Made by a program: the position numbers and the translations under genes
Part shown: in pieces, positions 49,682 to 60,011 of the stretch
Layout: every line of letters begins with the position of its first letter
Position numbering within the stretch: the stretch's first letter is position 1
DNA from: Thermocrinis ruber
GTDB lineage: Bacteria > Aquificota > Aquificia > Aquificales > Aquificaceae
Reading direction: 5' to 3'
Length of the DNA stretch: 64,000 nt
NCBI RefSeq assembly: GCF_000512735.1
Contig: NZ_CP007028.1
Location: 1,178,001-1,242,000 of the forward strand
The notes under the pieces: generated by a model
Told to the model about the DNA's origin: nothing
Database searches by the model: none
What the model saw: the letters and a program-made list of their open reading frames with translations, nothing else

Positions 49682-50427
49682 TATAGGACCACCTCCTCCG
49701 CAGGAAAGACAGGTCCCTCGTAGCAAACCCTCAAAAATTTTCCATCCTTTGATGGCACCACACAGCCAAGGCATACACCCCAACCGCAAGCCATGTCCGC
49801 CTCCAAAGAGAGATAAACCTCCCTGCCCTTTGCCATCTCCTTGAGAGCTTTCAGCATCTTTTTAGGACCGCACGCATGAACAACCCAGGATTCATCAAAG
49901 TCCTTTAGGGCTTGTAGAACGCTACCCCTTTGCCCCTCGGAGCCATCGTCGGTAAAAAGTTTGTGCTCTATGCCATTCTCCTTCAGCCACTCCTTCATTA
50001 CCAAAAGGCTTGAACTCCTCGCTCCGTAGCATACAAAGACCTCTTTGCCAAGGGCTTTTAACTCCTTTGCCAGAAGGGAAAGTCCAGGCATGCCTATGCC
50101 ACCACCTAAAAGAAGGTGCTTCTGTCCATCCAACCTAAAGAGCCTGTTTCCCAAAGGACCAAGAATTTCCACGCTGTCGCCTTCCTTGAGCCTTGCCATC
50201 AGGGCGGTGCCCCTACCAACCACTTGGTAGTATATGCTTATTCGGTCCTCTTTTTTGTCCGCTATGGCAAAAGCCCTCCTGCCCATAGGGTCAAGCCCAT
50301 TCCAACCCTTCAACATCACAAAATGTCCGGGTTTTATTTCCTCCGGAAAAGGAAACTCCAACTCCATAAGGTAGGTTTGCGGACCCACCTCTAAGTTTTT
50401 TAACACTTTAACCCTTAACTCTCTCAT
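49681..50427 (-). CDS. pyrK: Dihydroorotate dehydrogenase electron-transfer subunit (PyrK-like)
   Basis: The 248-residue protein has a ferredoxin-reductase FAD domain (MGRRAFAIADK), an NAD domain (LLLGGGIGMPGLSLLAKELK) and C-terminal cysteines ACGWGVCLGCVV ... CYEGP that hold a 2Fe-2S cluster, the PyrK layout. It carries electrons from dihydroorotate dehydrogenase B to NAD. No pyrD is adjacent; a partner may lie elsewhere or it may serve another oxidoreductase. Its start overlaps the permease gene by 20 bases. Confidence 0.83.
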   Translation of the reverse strand: MRELRVKVLKNLEVGPQTYLMELEFPFPEEIKPGHFVMLKGWNGLDPMGRRAFAIADKKEDRISIYYQVVGRGTALMARLKEGDSVEILGPLGNRLFRLDGQKHLLLGGGIGMPGLSLLAKELKALGKEVFVCYGARSSSLLVMKEWLKENGIEHKLFTDDGSEGQRGSVLQALKDFDESWVVHACGPKKMLKALKEMAKGREVYLSLEADMACGWGVCLGCVVPSKDGKFLRVCYEGPVFPAEEVVL

Positions 50428-51394
50428 TGCTCTTCCTCAAAAGCTGATCTCCAAGCAGGTTAAAGGCAAAGACCACCAAAAAGAGGGCAACACCCGGCGT
50501 CAAAAGCCACGGATAGGCACTGATCAGAGGAATATTCCTTGCTTCCGAAAGCATGTTACCCCAGCTGGGCACAGGCTCCGAAACACCCAAACCCAAAAGG
50601 CTTAAAGCAGATTCTCCCAAGATAAAGCCCGGAAAGGAAAGAGTGGCAGAAACGATCAGATAGTAATAAGTGTTCGGAAGGATATGCTTAAAGAGAATGC
50701 GGAATGTGCCCGCACCGTAGGTCCTCGCTGCATAGACAAACTCCTTTTCCCTCAAAGAGAGCACCATTCCCCTGACCACTCGCGCCAGCCCCGCCCATCC
50801 CACAAAGGAAAGAATGAACACGATGGCAAGAAAGAGCTCAAAGCTACCCATGTTTAAAGGAAAGACAGACCTCAAAGAGAGCATAAGGTAGAAGGTAGGA
50901 ATAGAAAGAAGGACCTCCACAAGCCTCATCAAAATACTATCCACCCTGCCACCCAAAAGACCGGAGATCCCCCCTATAACCGAGCCCAAAATAAAGGTAG
51001 TAAGCACACCCACCAAACCAATGGTCAAGGAGACCCTTGCCCCATACACAAGCCTTGAGAAGATGTCTCTGCCCAACTTGTCTGTGCCCAAAAGGTAAAG
51101 ATGACAGGGCTCTGCCACCGAAAGGAGCTTAAAGCCATAGGGTGTTTTACGGAAAAACTCAAGCCTGCAGGTGGTGTTCGTTTTCTCATAGACCTTAAAG
51201 AGGGGGTCCTTTAGCTCGTACTTATGCACGTAAGGTAGAGTAGGTCTGCCATCCTTAAAGAAATGAATGCGCGTGGGTGGATGGTAAGGTACCTGTCTGT
51301 TTTGCAGGGCGTAAGGATAGGGGGCTATAAAGTCTGCCAGAAGGGCAAAGAGAACAAAGATAAAAATCACCGTGTATGCAAACCTCAAACCCAC
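50408..51394 (-). CDS. Oligopeptide-type ABC transporter permease (OppC/DppC)
   Basis: The 328-residue protein has an N-terminal transmembrane helix, a large external loop (about 35-110) and five further helices, with DKLGRDIFSRLVYGARVSL, the EAA-loop region AARTYGAGTFRILFKHILPN and WGNMLSEAR. These are features of OppC-type permeases that import peptides, nickel or sugars. No ATPase, binding protein or OppB partner is adjacent, so it depends on distant subunits. The divergent coiled-coil gene begins 20 bases away. Confidence 0.83.
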   Translation of the reverse strand: MGLRFAYTVIFIFVLFALLADFIAPYPYALQNRQVPYHPPTRIHFFKDGRPTLPYVHKYELKDPLFKVYEKTNTTCRLEFFRKTPYGFKLLSVAEPCHLYLLGTDKLGRDIFSRLVYGARVSLTIGLVGVLTTFILGSVIGGISGLLGGRVDSILMRLVEVLLSIPTFYLMLSLRSVFPLNMGSFELFLAIVFILSFVGWAGLARVVRGMVLSLREKEFVYAARTYGAGTFRILFKHILPNTYYYLIVSATLSFPGFILGESALSLLGLGVSEPVPSWGNMLSEARNIPLISAYPWLLTPGVALFLVVFAFNLLGDQLLRKSNERVKG

Positions 51395-51398
51395 CGCT

Positions 51399-51404
51399 TA
51401 TATT
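51399..51404 (+). promoter_or_regulatory. -10 element of the coiled-coil gene
   Basis: TATATT ends 9 bases before ATG 51414 with no Shine-Dalgarno sequence, suggesting another leaderless transcript, in the 19-bp divergent region. Confidence 0.35.
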
Positions 51405-51413
51405 TTAAAACTA

Positions 51414-52625
51414 ATGCTAACACTGATAAAAGAGCCAATTCTGCTTGCCTTCTTGATCGTCTCCTACAACTTTGCCCTGGTGCAACTGTCCCAAATGTTG
51501 GATGTTAGGCTCTATCCTTCTTCTCTGCCTGAACAACTTCATCTGACATTCTTTTTATCCGCCCTGTATGTAGCCTGGCTCTTTGGTGAGAGGCTGAGGA
51601 CTGTGGCGTGGATCGGTCTTCTGTTTGTGTTTAATGTGCTTTTGCAGGCAGTGGTGGAGCAGAGGTTCAGCCTTGTGTTGGAGCAAATGCCCGCCTTTTT
51701 AATAACCCTGCTTGTCATAAGGCTCTTTGAGTCGCCCGTAGAAAAAAGGTGGAGGCAATTCCAAGAGGAAAAGCAAAGACTTGAGGAGGAGCTTTCAAAA
51801 AACCAAAAGGAACTAATGGAAGCCCTAAAAACTAAAAAGCTGTATAAAGAGTTAATTGAAAAGCTCACCAAAGAAAAGTACGAGCTTGAAAAAAGAATAG
51901 AGAAGCTAACGGAGGAGGAAACGGCAGAAAAAGAAAGGCTCTTGAAGGAAAAGGAAGACATCGTAAAAAAGTTAAACTCCCTCAAAGAAACCCTTAAAGA
52001 CTACGAGGAAAGGGTAGAGAGGCTAAAGGAGGCAAACAGAAGGCTTTTTGAGATGTTGGAACTTCAACAGGAGAGAACAACCGATAGAGAAGACAGAGAA
52101 CTTTCAAAGCTCAGAAGCGAAAGAAAAAAATTAATGAAGGAGCTTTTGGCTTTGGAGGAGCTTTTGGAGGAAGTCTCAAGGGAAAACTTAAGACTTAACG
52201 AGGAAAAGGAAAACTTACGCCGTCAAGTGGAAGAATTGCAAAGGCAACTCTCTTTGACCCAGCTTCGTCTGGAGGAGTATGAAAGAATAAAATACACAAA
52301 AAAAGAACTCTACCAAGAGATGTTGGATTTGGTCCTTGACCGTATAGAGTGGGAAGGTCAAGCCCTTGAGGAATTTATCCAATTGGACCATCAAAGAAAG
52401 AGAGAGTTTTTAAAGGAGCTCATGCTTTTGAACATGAAGGAACTGGGAGAGGTCTTTGAAACCATAAAGGGTGTAAAAAACACCTTTAAGCTAAAGCCAA
52501 AGGGTGGTAGAATTTACTTTACCTATGGCAAAGAAAAAACTTGGCGTATTCTTGGTATTCTTGATGAAGAGGACCAAAAGCATAAAGATAGGTTCATAAG
52601 GGAGTTTGTTAAATGGAGAGGGTAG
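51414..52625 (+). CDS. Membrane-anchored coiled-coil protein
   Basis: The 403-residue protein has three hydrophobic segments in the first 90 residues, then a very long, charged coiled coil (about residues 100-320) rich in K, E and L heptads, then a folded C-terminus (about 330-403: LKELMLLNMKELGEVFETI ... FKLKPKGGRIYF). I know of no family. It could tether something to the inner membrane, as polar or septation proteins do. ATG 51414 is chosen because earlier codons lie upstream of the -10. It overlaps the next gene by 13 bases. Confidence 0.65.
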   Translation: MLTLIKEPILLAFLIVSYNFALVQLSQMLDVRLYPSSLPEQLHLTFFLSALYVAWLFGERLRTVAWIGLLFVFNVLLQAVVEQRFSLVLEQMPAFLITLLVIRLFESPVEKRWRQFQEEKQRLEEELSKNQKELMEALKTKKLYKELIEKLTKEKYELEKRIEKLTEEETAEKERLLKEKEDIVKKLNSLKETLKDYEERVERLKEANRRLFEMLELQQERTTDREDRELSKLRSERKKLMKELLALEELLEEVSRENLRLNEEKENLRRQVEELQRQLSLTQLRLEEYERIKYTKKELYQEMLDLVLDRIEWEGQALEEFIQLDHQRKREFLKELMLLNMKELGEVFETIKGVKNTFKLKPKGGRIYFTYGKEKTWRILGILDEEDQKHKDRFIREFVKWRG

Positions 52626-53554
52626 CCATCACCGGTGCCACGGGCTTTGTGGGTAGGTATGTAGTCAAGGAGCTTTTAAACAGAGGCTACCAAGTTTATG
52701 CGCTCGTTAGAAACGCCAAGAAAGTAAGGGATATTTTCCCCGATGGCGTTGATGCCCTTGAGGTGGATTTTTCCGACAAAGATTCTTTAAGGAAAGCCCT
52801 TGAGAAAGTTCAGCCCCATTATGTTATCCATCTGATTGGCATACTAGTTGAAGACAGAAGGTCTGGCTCCACCTTTCAAAGGGTGCATTATCTTTATGCA
52901 AAGAACTTGTATGAGATATTAAGGGAGCTATCTCCCAAAAGGGTGGTTCATATGAGCGCACTCGGTACCCATAAAGACGCACCCTCTTTATACCACCAAA
53001 CTAAGTTCATGGCGGAGGAGTTTTTGAAGACTTCCGGGCTAAAGTACACTATACTTAGACCCTCCCTAATCCTTGGTCCAGAGCAAAGGCTCTTTGCGGA
53101 TATGTGGAACATTACCAAATATCTGCGGGTGGTAGCCTTGCCCGGAGGGGGTGGGTATCTCTTTCAGCCGGTGGATGTTAGGGATGTGGCCTGCGCCTTT
53201 GTGAGCGCCATGGAAAAGGAGGAAGCGGTAAACAAAACTTACGAGCTATGCGGTCCAGACAGGGTTAGCTTTAAGGAACTCTTAGAGGACATCTTTTCCC
53301 GTTGGAACAGAAAGGTTCTCCTTTTACCAGTGCCAAAAATTTTTATGTATATTGCGGGAAAAGTGGCGGAAAAGGTCCTCAGCCCACCACCCTTTAGCTC
53401 AGACCAGATGCTCATGATGTGGAGGGATAACATCTGCGGGCTTGACAAGGATGTGGAGTCAGACGGTGTTAGAAAGCTGTGCAACAAAGAGCCCATACCT
53501 TACAAAGAAAGCTTGGAGTGGAGTTTGAAAGAGTTTGCTAAAAGAATGGTATAA
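52613..53554 (+). CDS. NAD(P)-binding epimerase-like protein (NDUFA9/complex I assembly type)
   Basis: The 313-residue protein has a Rossmann start [19 protein letters not shown], the atypical short-chain dehydrogenase (NmrA/NDUFA9-like) pattern, [12 protein letters not shown] with the Tyr-x3-Lys pair replaced by H-x-x-x-K around the K of TKFMAEE, and [10 protein letters not shown]. It is related to the complex I accessory subunit and to nucleotide sugar epimerases. Its true substrate is unknown. Its stop overlaps the metE promoter. Confidence 0.8.
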   Translation: MERVAITGATGFVGRYVVKELLNRGYQVYALVRNAKKVRDIFPDGVDALEVDFSDKDSLRKALEKVQPHYVIHLIGILVEDRRSGSTFQRVHYLYAKNLYEILRELSPKRVVHMSALGTHKDAPSLYHQTKFMAEEFLKTSGLKYTILRPSLILGPEQRLFADMWNITKYLRVVALPGGGGYLFQPVDVRDVACAFVSAMEKEEAVNKTYELCGPDRVSFKELLEDIFSRWNRKVLLLPVPKIFMYIAGKVAEKVLSPPPFSSDQMLMMWRDNICGLDKDVESDGVRKLCNKEPIPYKESLEWSLKEFAKRMV

Positions 53555-53555
53555 T
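53547..53555 (+). promoter_or_regulatory. Extended -10 promoter of metE
   Basis: TGGTATAAT is an extended -10 that overlaps the stop codon of the preceding gene and lies 31 bases before ATG 53586, with GGAGG between. No SAM riboswitch or T-box leader fits in this short gap. Confidence 0.5.
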
Positions 53556-53585
53556 TTTCAGTCCAAAATTTGCGGAGGTGTTGGT

Positions 53586-55862
53586 ATGAAAACTCTGGCT
53601 TATGGATTTCCAAAGCTCGGCGAAAAGAGGGAGTTCAAGTCTTTGCTTGAAAACTTTTGGAAGGGTAAGATAGACGAGACCCAGTTTGTGGACGGAATGA
53701 ACAACCTCCGTCGGTGGATGGTGGAAAACTACAGGCAAAATGTGGATATGATCCCCTCCAACGAGCTATCTTACTACGACTTTGTCTTAGACACTGCGGT
53801 AATGCTTTCTGCCATACCCTCCCGCTTTGGACAGTATGAAGGCTTAAAAACCTACTTTGAAATGGCAAGGGGCAAGTATGCCCTTGAGATGACCAAATAC
53901 TTCAACACCAACTATCACTACTTGGTGCCAGAGCTGGAAAATGCAGAGCTAAAGCTCTTGAAGAACTACCTCCTTGAGGAGTATAGGTTCTTTAAGGCTA
54001 TGGGAGTGGAGACCATCCCAAAAATCCTTTCACCCTTCACCTTCTTAAAGCTTTCAAAAGTCCTCAAAAGAAAAGAAGAGGGTCCATTCCCAATCCTTGA
54101 ACTTTCAAAAATAGAAGACCAGGCTACCTTTGAAAAATACTTCAATGCAGTTTTTGGAGTTTATGAGGAGGTTTTCAAAGAGTTAAAGGAGGAGGGTGTA
54201 AAAGAGGTTCTTGTAGAAGACCCAGCCCTCTGCTTGGAACTCAAAGACTATGAGTGGGACCTGGTGGAGGAGATGTATTCGTGCCTTTCAAAGTACTTGG
54301 ACATATACCTTTTAACTTACTACGACAGCGTTTCCGACTACCAAAGGTATATAAAACTACCCGTGAAGGCTCTGGGCTTTGACCTTGTTTCCAACAGGGA
54401 AAACCTTGAGAATATAAGAAGGTTTGGTTTTCCAGAGGACAAAGTGCTCATAGCGGGTGTAATAAACGGCAGGCAGGTTTGGAGGGCATGCTTGGATGAG
54501 AAGGTCCGATTGGTGGAAGAGCTTAGCAAACATGCTAAGGATGTTATCATTGCTAACTCCTGCCCTCTCTTTCATCTGCCCGTTAGCGTGGAGCCAGAAA
54601 ATGAGTTGGATGCTGAGCTAAAAGAAAGGCTTGCCTTTGCAAAGGAAAAGCTTTTTGAGCTGAGAACCATAAAGTCCGCCATTGAGGGCGACCAACAGGC
54701 AAGGTTGGAGGTGGAAAGGGTTAAAAAGCTCCTCTCCATTAAGTTTGGAGAGGTTCCTGAGGTTAGGGAAAAGGTCAAGAATCTGCGGGAAGAGGACTTT
54801 GTGAGAGATGTGCCCTACCAGGAGAGGATAAAGCTCCAGCAGGACATCCTAAAGCTTCCATTGCTCCCCACCACCACCATAGGCTCTTTCCCACAGACGG
54901 AGGAAGTCAGAAGGGCAAGAACCGAATACCGCAATGGCAAGCTAAGCCCAGAAGAGTACGAAAGGTTTATAAAAGAACAGATAGAGAAGGTCATAAGGAT
55001 TCAGGAAGATATTGGACTGGACGTTTTGGTACACGGTGAGTTTGAAAGGACAGACATGGTAGAGTTCTTTGCAGAAAAACTTGGTGGAATTGCTACCACC
55101 AAACACGGATGGGTTCTATCTTACGGTTCAAGGGTCTATAGACCACCCATCATATACGGAGATGTTTATCGCCCAGAACCCATGACCCTAAAGGAAATCA
55201 CCTACGCCCAGTCGTTGACCCAAAAGCCCGTTAAGGGCATGCTAACTGGACCTGTCACCATACTTAACTGGAGCTACTACAGAGAGGACATTCCCAAGGA
55301 AGAGATCGCATACCAAATAGCTTTAGCTTTGCTGGAAGAGGTAAAGGATTTAGAGAATGCTGGCATCAAGATAATACAGATAGACGAGCCTGCCTTTAGG
55401 GAAGGGGCACCCTTAAAGAAAAGGGATTGGCCCCATTACTTTAGCTGGGCGGTAAAAGCCTTTAGGCTCTGCTCCAAGGCAAAACCCCAGACCCAAATTC
55501 ACACCCACATGTGCTACTCGGAGTTTAACGAAGTCATAGAGTACATATATCAGATGGATTTTGATGTTATATCCATAGAGGCATCCCGGAGCAAGGGAGA
55601 GATCTTGTCCGCCTTTGAAAACTTCAAAGGTTGGGACAGACAGATCGGCATAGGTGTTTATGATATACACTCTCCCGCTATACCGGACAAGAACAGCATA
55701 AGGCAAATTCTGGAAAGGGCGATGAAGGTGTTGCCCGTGGAACTACTTTGGGTAAATCCAGACTGTGGACTAAAGACAAGAAGGTGGGAAGAGGTAGTGC
55801 CAGCCCTCAAAAACATGGTGGAATGTGCGGAGGAACTGAGAAAAGAGCTGGTTAGTGTTTAA
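53586..55862 (+). CDS. metE: Cobalamin-independent methionine synthase
   Basis: The 758-residue protein has the two-barrel MetE layout, with the second barrel holding the zinc ligands (HTHMCYSEF, about residue 640, and NPDCGLKTR, about 727) and EPAFREGAP. It transfers a methyl group from methyl-tetrahydrofolate polyglutamate to homocysteine. Its methyl donor is made by MetF (16.2 kb). ATG 53586 is chosen because GGAGGTGTTG lies in front; the longer frame starts within the preceding gene. Confidence 0.95.
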   Translation: MKTLAYGFPKLGEKREFKSLLENFWKGKIDETQFVDGMNNLRRWMVENYRQNVDMIPSNELSYYDFVLDTAVMLSAIPSRFGQYEGLKTYFEMARGKYALEMTKYFNTNYHYLVPELENAELKLLKNYLLEEYRFFKAMGVETIPKILSPFTFLKLSKVLKRKEEGPFPILELSKIEDQATFEKYFNAVFGVYEEVFKELKEEGVKEVLVEDPALCLELKDYEWDLVEEMYSCLSKYLDIYLLTYYDSVSDYQRYIKLPVKALGFDLVSNRENLENIRRFGFPEDKVLIAGVINGRQVWRACLDEKVRLVEELSKHAKDVIIANSCPLFHLPVSVEPENELDAELKERLAFAKEKLFELRTIKSAIEGDQQARLEVERVKKLLSIKFGEVPEVREKVKNLREEDFVRDVPYQERIKLQQDILKLPLLPTTTIGSFPQTEEVRRARTEYRNGKLSPEEYERFIKEQIEKVIRIQEDIGLDVLVHGEFERTDMVEFFAEKLGGIATTKHGWVLSYGSRVYRPPIIYGDVYRPEPMTLKEITYAQSLTQKPVKGMLTGPVTILNWSYYREDIPKEEIAYQIALALLEEVKDLENAGIKIIQIDEPAFREGAPLKKRDWPHYFSWAVKAFRLCSKAKPQTQIHTHMCYSEFNEVIEYIYQMDFDVISIEASRSKGEILSAFENFKGWDRQIGIGVYDIHSPAIPDKNSIRQILERAMKVLPVELLWVNPDCGLKTRRWEEVVPALKNMVECAEELRKELVSV

Positions 55863-56515
55863 GAGATATAGACCACTTCGTTCATGTGGAAGAGCTTTCC
55901 CACCACTCCGGGGGAAAGCCTTTCCTCCAAACTGTTTAAGAGGTCTTCCTCGGACTTCTTAAGCTGGTAGTTGGTGGTGATGAGAGTACTGAGTTGATGA
56001 TTGTAGCGGTATGTGATGAGCAAAGAGAGAACCTCTATGCTCCAGTCGGAGAGCCTTTCACTGCCCAGGTCATCCAGCGCCAAAACAGGAACCCTCATCA
56101 AAAACTTGAGCATCCTACTGTATTTATCTTCCTCGGAGCCTGCGTAAAATCTAAGTTGAAAGAGCATCTCCTTAGTATCAAAGAAAAAGCCTCTGATCCT
56201 TTTTTGTCTGTATAGTGCCTTTAGGACACCCACTACCAAATGGGTCTTTCCCATCTGGGGAGGTCCCACTAAGGTAATGCCCTTGCCCTCCTCGGGATTA
56301 AAATTGAAAACAAACTCCTTACAAACTTCAAGGGCTCTCCTTTGGGCTGGTGAAATGGGTTGGTAGTTATCAAGCTCCGCACTCCAGAACTTTTTAGGAA
56401 TGTTCAAAAGCCTTTGAAAGTTCTCCTCCTTAAACCTACATTGGCACAATTCAACCACATTACCCTTATCCACAAAGCCCGTTCCCTTACAGATTGGACA
56501 GTTTTTGTCTGCCAT
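55859..56515 (-). CDS. dnaC: DnaC/IstB-type AAA+ ATPase, probable replicative helicase loader
   Basis: The 218-residue protein has an N-terminal zinc-binding CPIC ... CQC (C6, C9, C24, C26), Walker [10 protein letters not shown] (about 82-90), Walker B ALDDLG, sensor ITTNY and an arginine-finger SLEERL. Helicase loaders of Aquifex belong to this group; the lack of a transposase neighbour argues against IstB. It ends 4 bases into metE on the opposite strand. Confidence 0.83.
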   Translation of the reverse strand: MADKNCPICKGTGFVDKGNVVELCQCRFKEENFQRLLNIPKKFWSAELDNYQPISPAQRRALEVCKEFVFNFNPEEGKGITLVGPPQMGKTHLVVGVLKALYRQKRIRGFFFDTKEMLFQLRFYAGSEEDKYSRMLKFLMRVPVLALDDLGSERLSDWSIEVLSLLITYRYNHQLSTLITTNYQLKKSEEDLLNSLEERLSPGVVGKLFHMNEVVYIS

Positions 56516-56546
56516 GGTATTATATTAATCCCACGGGGAGGAAAAA

Positions 56547-57479
56547 ATGAAAATAGTAATGCTTCTTACCCTTGCCCTCTTGTTCTCCTGCACGCCCACC
56601 ATAAGGCAGAGCATATTCCCTTACAAAAACAGCAACATAGATGTGGTCAAAAAGGGAAACTTTGGCTTTTCGGAGGAGGAGGAGAAGTTTTTAGCACAAG
56701 AGGCTAAGGTCTTTAACATAGAGATCCCAGACAGAGAGGAGATAAGAAGGTTTGTCAATTATTTTCTGGCAAACAGGCAGTCCTTTGAAAATACCCTAAG
56801 AAGGGCTAGCTACTACATACCAATAATACTCCCTATATTGCAAAAGCACGGTCTGCCGGAGGAGCTTGCCCTATTGCCCGCAATAGAAAGCGCCTTCAAT
56901 CCATTTGCGGTTTCCCGTGCTGGCGCTGCTGGGCTGTGGCAGTTTATACCCTCTACCGCAAGGAGGTATGGACTTAGGGTGGATGGGGAAATAGACGAGA
57001 GGTTTGATGTGATAAAATCCACCGAGGCTGCCGCCATGTATCTGAAAGACCTCTATCAGGCGTTTAAAAACTGGGAGCTTGCCCTGGCAGCCTATAACTG
57101 TGGAGAAAGTTGCGTAGCAAGGAGGACAGGTGGGATCAACTTTTGGGAGACGCAGAACTTTCTCCCTCTCGAAACAAAAAATTATGTACCCGCCTTTTTT
57201 GCCGTTTTACTTCTTACAAGATACCCAGAAAAGTATGGCCTGAACATCAACATGGAAAAGGTCGGATTGGTGGTAAACAAAGTTCAGGAAGAAACAAAAG
57301 TAGAGAAGGTTTTAGCGGATAAGAACCTAAAAGAGAGCGTCTTTAGGGACTTTAACCCTCACATAAGGGGAGATAGGATTCCGGCGGGGACATACATATA
57401 TTTACCCCAAGGGCAGACCGCCTTAAAAGAAGAAAAAACGATACTACTGGAAAACGGCGCAAAAGTAATAATCAGATGA
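56547..57479 (+). CDS. Membrane-bound lytic murein transglycosylase D-like lipoprotein
   Basis: The 310-residue protein has a signal peptide and lipobox LLFSC (Cys at about 15), then the SLT domain: catalytic Glu in AIESAFNPFAVS, then GAAGLWQFIPSTARRYGL, AAAMYLKDLY and NCGE. The C-terminal 60 residues (GDRIPAGTYIYLP) resemble a degenerate LysM-like region. It cleaves peptidoglycan glycan strands. The stop overlaps bioF by 4 bases. GGGGAGG precedes the ATG. Confidence 0.86.
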   Translation: MKIVMLLTLALLFSCTPTIRQSIFPYKNSNIDVVKKGNFGFSEEEEKFLAQEAKVFNIEIPDREEIRRFVNYFLANRQSFENTLRRASYYIPIILPILQKHGLPEELALLPAIESAFNPFAVSRAGAAGLWQFIPSTARRYGLRVDGEIDERFDVIKSTEAAAMYLKDLYQAFKNWELALAAYNCGESCVARRTGGINFWETQNFLPLETKNYVPAFFAVLLLTRYPEKYGLNINMEKVGLVVNKVQEETKVEKVLADKNLKESVFRDFNPHIRGDRIPAGTYIYLPQGQTALKEEKTILLENGAKVIIR

Positions 57480-58612
57480 TGGATTGGATTGAGGAGGAGC
57501 TACAGAAAATACAACAGCAAAAACTCCTCAGAAGGCGATCTCTACGGGAGGGCTTAATAGACCTTTGCTCCAACGACTATCTTGGTTTAAGAGAACATCC
57601 CGAGGTAAAGGAGGAAGCCATCAGGGTAATAAAGGATTACGGTGTTGGTAGCGGTGCATCCGCCTTGGTTTCTGGCTACACGATTCACCACAAGTCTTTG
57701 GAGGATAAGCTGGCGGATTTTAAAGGGGTTCCCGCCTGCGTCCTATTTGGTTCTGGATATCTGGCAAACCTGGGCACAATACCCGCCTTGGTCTCCGAAG
57801 GAGACATGATCCTCAGCGACCAACTCAACCATGCGTCCATCATAGACGCTTGCAGGCTCTCAAGGGCAAAGGTATTCGTTTTCCCACACCTTGACTATGA
57901 GAAGGCTGAGGAGATTCTAAAGGAAAACAGAAAGGCTTACAGAAGGTGTCTGTTGATCTCCGACAGTGTTTTTAGCATGGATGGAGACATAGCCCACCTT
58001 CCCACCCTGCTAAAACTCTCTCAGGAGTACGATTGCATGCTAATGCTTGACGAAGCCCACGCAACGGGCACTTTGGGGGAAAAGGGTAAAGGAATACTTT
58101 ATGCCTTTGGTATTCCTTGGCAGGAAAACATTATATTAATGGGGACCCTCTCAAAGGCTCTGGGCTCTTATGGCGCCTTTGTGTGCGGTTCCCAAAGGCT
58201 CGTGGATTACCTCGTAAACAGGGCAAGAAGCCTCATTTTTTCCACCTCTTTGCCTCCTTCCCTGTGTGCGTCCGCAAAAAAGGCTTTGGAGATTTTGGAG
58301 AGGGAAAAGTGGATGGTGCCCACTTTGAAGAGTGTGGCGGAGGAGATATACAGAAGACTTTCAGAAATGGGCTTTTTTGTAAAGTTCTATGGTACTCCCA
58401 TTTTACCCATAATGCTCTACTCGGAAGAAAAAGCCCTTGAGTTGTCCAAGTATCTACTTGAAAGGAGCGTCTTTTTACAGGCTATAAGATATCCCACAGT
58501 GCCAATGGGCGAGGCAAGGCTAAGGCTTACTGCAAGCTTGAAATACAAAAAGGAGGACTTGGAATATTTCTATACGTTGCTAAAATCCCCTCCCCCACCC
58601 TCCCTTCACTGA
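57476..58612 (+). CDS. bioF: 8-amino-7-oxononanoate synthase
   Basis: The 378-residue PLP enzyme has the class II aminotransferase motifs: N-terminal DLCSNDYLGL, YGVGSGASALVSGY, LDEAHATGTLG and the PLP lysine in GTLSKALGSYGAF (about residue 225). It condenses pimeloyl-CoA or pimeloyl-ACP with alanine in biotin synthesis. 2-amino-3-ketobutyrate CoA ligase is a close relative; size and the LGL start favour BioF. It overlaps the transglycosylase by 4 bases. Confidence 0.87.
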   Translation: MMDWIEEELQKIQQQKLLRRRSLREGLIDLCSNDYLGLREHPEVKEEAIRVIKDYGVGSGASALVSGYTIHHKSLEDKLADFKGVPACVLFGSGYLANLGTIPALVSEGDMILSDQLNHASIIDACRLSRAKVFVFPHLDYEKAEEILKENRKAYRRCLLISDSVFSMDGDIAHLPTLLKLSQEYDCMLMLDEAHATGTLGEKGKGILYAFGIPWQENIILMGTLSKALGSYGAFVCGSQRLVDYLVNRARSLIFSTSLPPSLCASAKKALEILEREKWMVPTLKSVAEEIYRRLSEMGFFVKFYGTPILPIMLYSEEKALELSKYLLERSVFLQAIRYPTVPMGEARLRLTASLKYKKEDLEYFYTLLKSPPPPSLH

Positions 58613-58641
58613 CCCCCTCTCTCCGGAACCCAACTTCTAAT

Positions 58642-60009
58642 CTACCTCACCAAGTTTATAGTATCATCAAGGATCGTATTGGTCGCAGTTATAGTTCTTG
58701 CGTTAGCCTGATAAGCCCTTTGGGCGGAGATCAGGTTTATAAATTCGGAGGCAATATCCACGTTTGACATCTCCAACATACCAGAACGCACCTTTTCTGA
58801 ACTACCGGCAACCATTATGGTTGGCGTTGAAATGGAGGTATACAGATTTGCACCCTTTTTTATCAACTCCTCAGGGTCGGAAAAGACCGCTATGGCTACC
58901 CTGTACGAGGGCAAAGATTTTCCATTGGAATACACACCAACGACTGCACCATCCTCAGATAGCACGTAAACATCCACCAGGTCGCCCTTAGCATATCCAT
59001 TCTGGTCTGCGGTTATTACAAAGTCTGCGGAATACTGGGTAATGTAAGAGTTTGATATGGAGCCTCCTACACCTGGGGCCCCAGTTTGAGGTGTTTCACC
59101 CACATATATACGCCAATCGGTGTTGGCGGGGAATGTTCCACCGCTGGGGGTAGCGGTGGGAACAGTTAATGTGGCTGGATTTAGGTAATATAGAAAATTC
59201 CTTCCATCTGGAGAAGGTTCCCTGAGAACCGTAGTATTGTCATATATCAACTTCCCTGACGGGTCAAAGCTCACAGTCCAATCTCCCGACAGTTCGTATC
59301 CGGGTGTAGCTGGGTCTATATCAGACCTAAGATATATTTCCCACGTGTTTGTTGTAACTCTTCTAAAGAAGAGGTCCGCCTGATAAGGAGTTCCCAAGCT
59401 GTCGTATATGGTTATGGTGTATTTGTAGTTATAGGAAGCAGGGTTTGTAGGGTCAAAAGCTACCGCTGGTATACCTGCATCCGCGTTTAGGTTGGAAGGT
59501 TGTAAAAAGTTTATGGTGCTTGTGGCTTTTGGCGTAAGCTGTTGCACAACATGTATATCCTCCAAACCTGTGCCAACAATATTTCCTTTTTCATCAACTT
59601 TAAAGCCCTGAAGCTTAAATCCTGCCGAATTTACCATATACCCATCCCTGCTTAGTCTAAACTGCCCATCCCTAGTGTAATAGGATATTTTGCTGATTGG
59701 ATCTTTTACTATAAAAAGCCCCTTTCCCTGTATTGCAAGGTCTGTGTTCACGCCTGTTTGCTTAAAGTTGCCTATAGTCCAAAGCTTTTGGGTGCTATCC
59801 ACCAAAACACCAGCACCGTAGGTGGTAGATTTCACGGTATTGGTTACAGTGTTTAGTCCTATGGTAACGGAGGATACCACGTCCTGAAAGATAGGTCTAC
59901 TTCCCTTGAAACCAATATTATTCACATTTGCCAAATTGTCTGAGGTTATATCCATCCATGTTCTGTAGGCATTTAGCCCAGTTACTGCGTTAAAAAAACT
60001 TCTCATCAT
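58642..60009 (-). CDS. flgE: Flagellar hook protein
   Basis: The 455-residue protein begins with the flagellar basal-body rod motif FFNAVTGLNAYRTWMDITSDNLANVNNIGFKGSR and ends with the conserved C-terminal helix ASEFINLISAQRAYQANARTI. Both ends fold together in the hook polymer; the centre has a hook FlgE D2-like domain. It is the last gene of the AbrB-flgD-flgE unit. Confidence 0.93.
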   Translation of the reverse strand: MMRSFFNAVTGLNAYRTWMDITSDNLANVNNIGFKGSRPIFQDVVSSVTIGLNTVTNTVKSTTYGAGVLVDSTQKLWTIGNFKQTGVNTDLAIQGKGLFIVKDPISKISYYTRDGQFRLSRDGYMVNSAGFKLQGFKVDEKGNIVGTGLEDIHVVQQLTPKATSTINFLQPSNLNADAGIPAVAFDPTNPASYNYKYTITIYDSLGTPYQADLFFRRVTTNTWEIYLRSDIDPATPGYELSGDWTVSFDPSGKLIYDNTTVLREPSPDGRNFLYYLNPATLTVPTATPSGGTFPANTDWRIYVGETPQTGAPGVGGSISNSYITQYSADFVITADQNGYAKGDLVDVYVLSEDGAVVGVYSNGKSLPSYRVAIAVFSDPEELIKKGANLYTSISTPTIMVAGSSEKVRSGMLEMSNVDIASEFINLISAQRAYQANARTITATNTILDDTINLVR

Positions 60010-60011
60010 GA

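Noticed and set aside
53555-53585. SAM riboswitch or T-box in front of metE
   Set aside because: Only about 24 bases separate the likely transcription start from the ATG, too short for either element.
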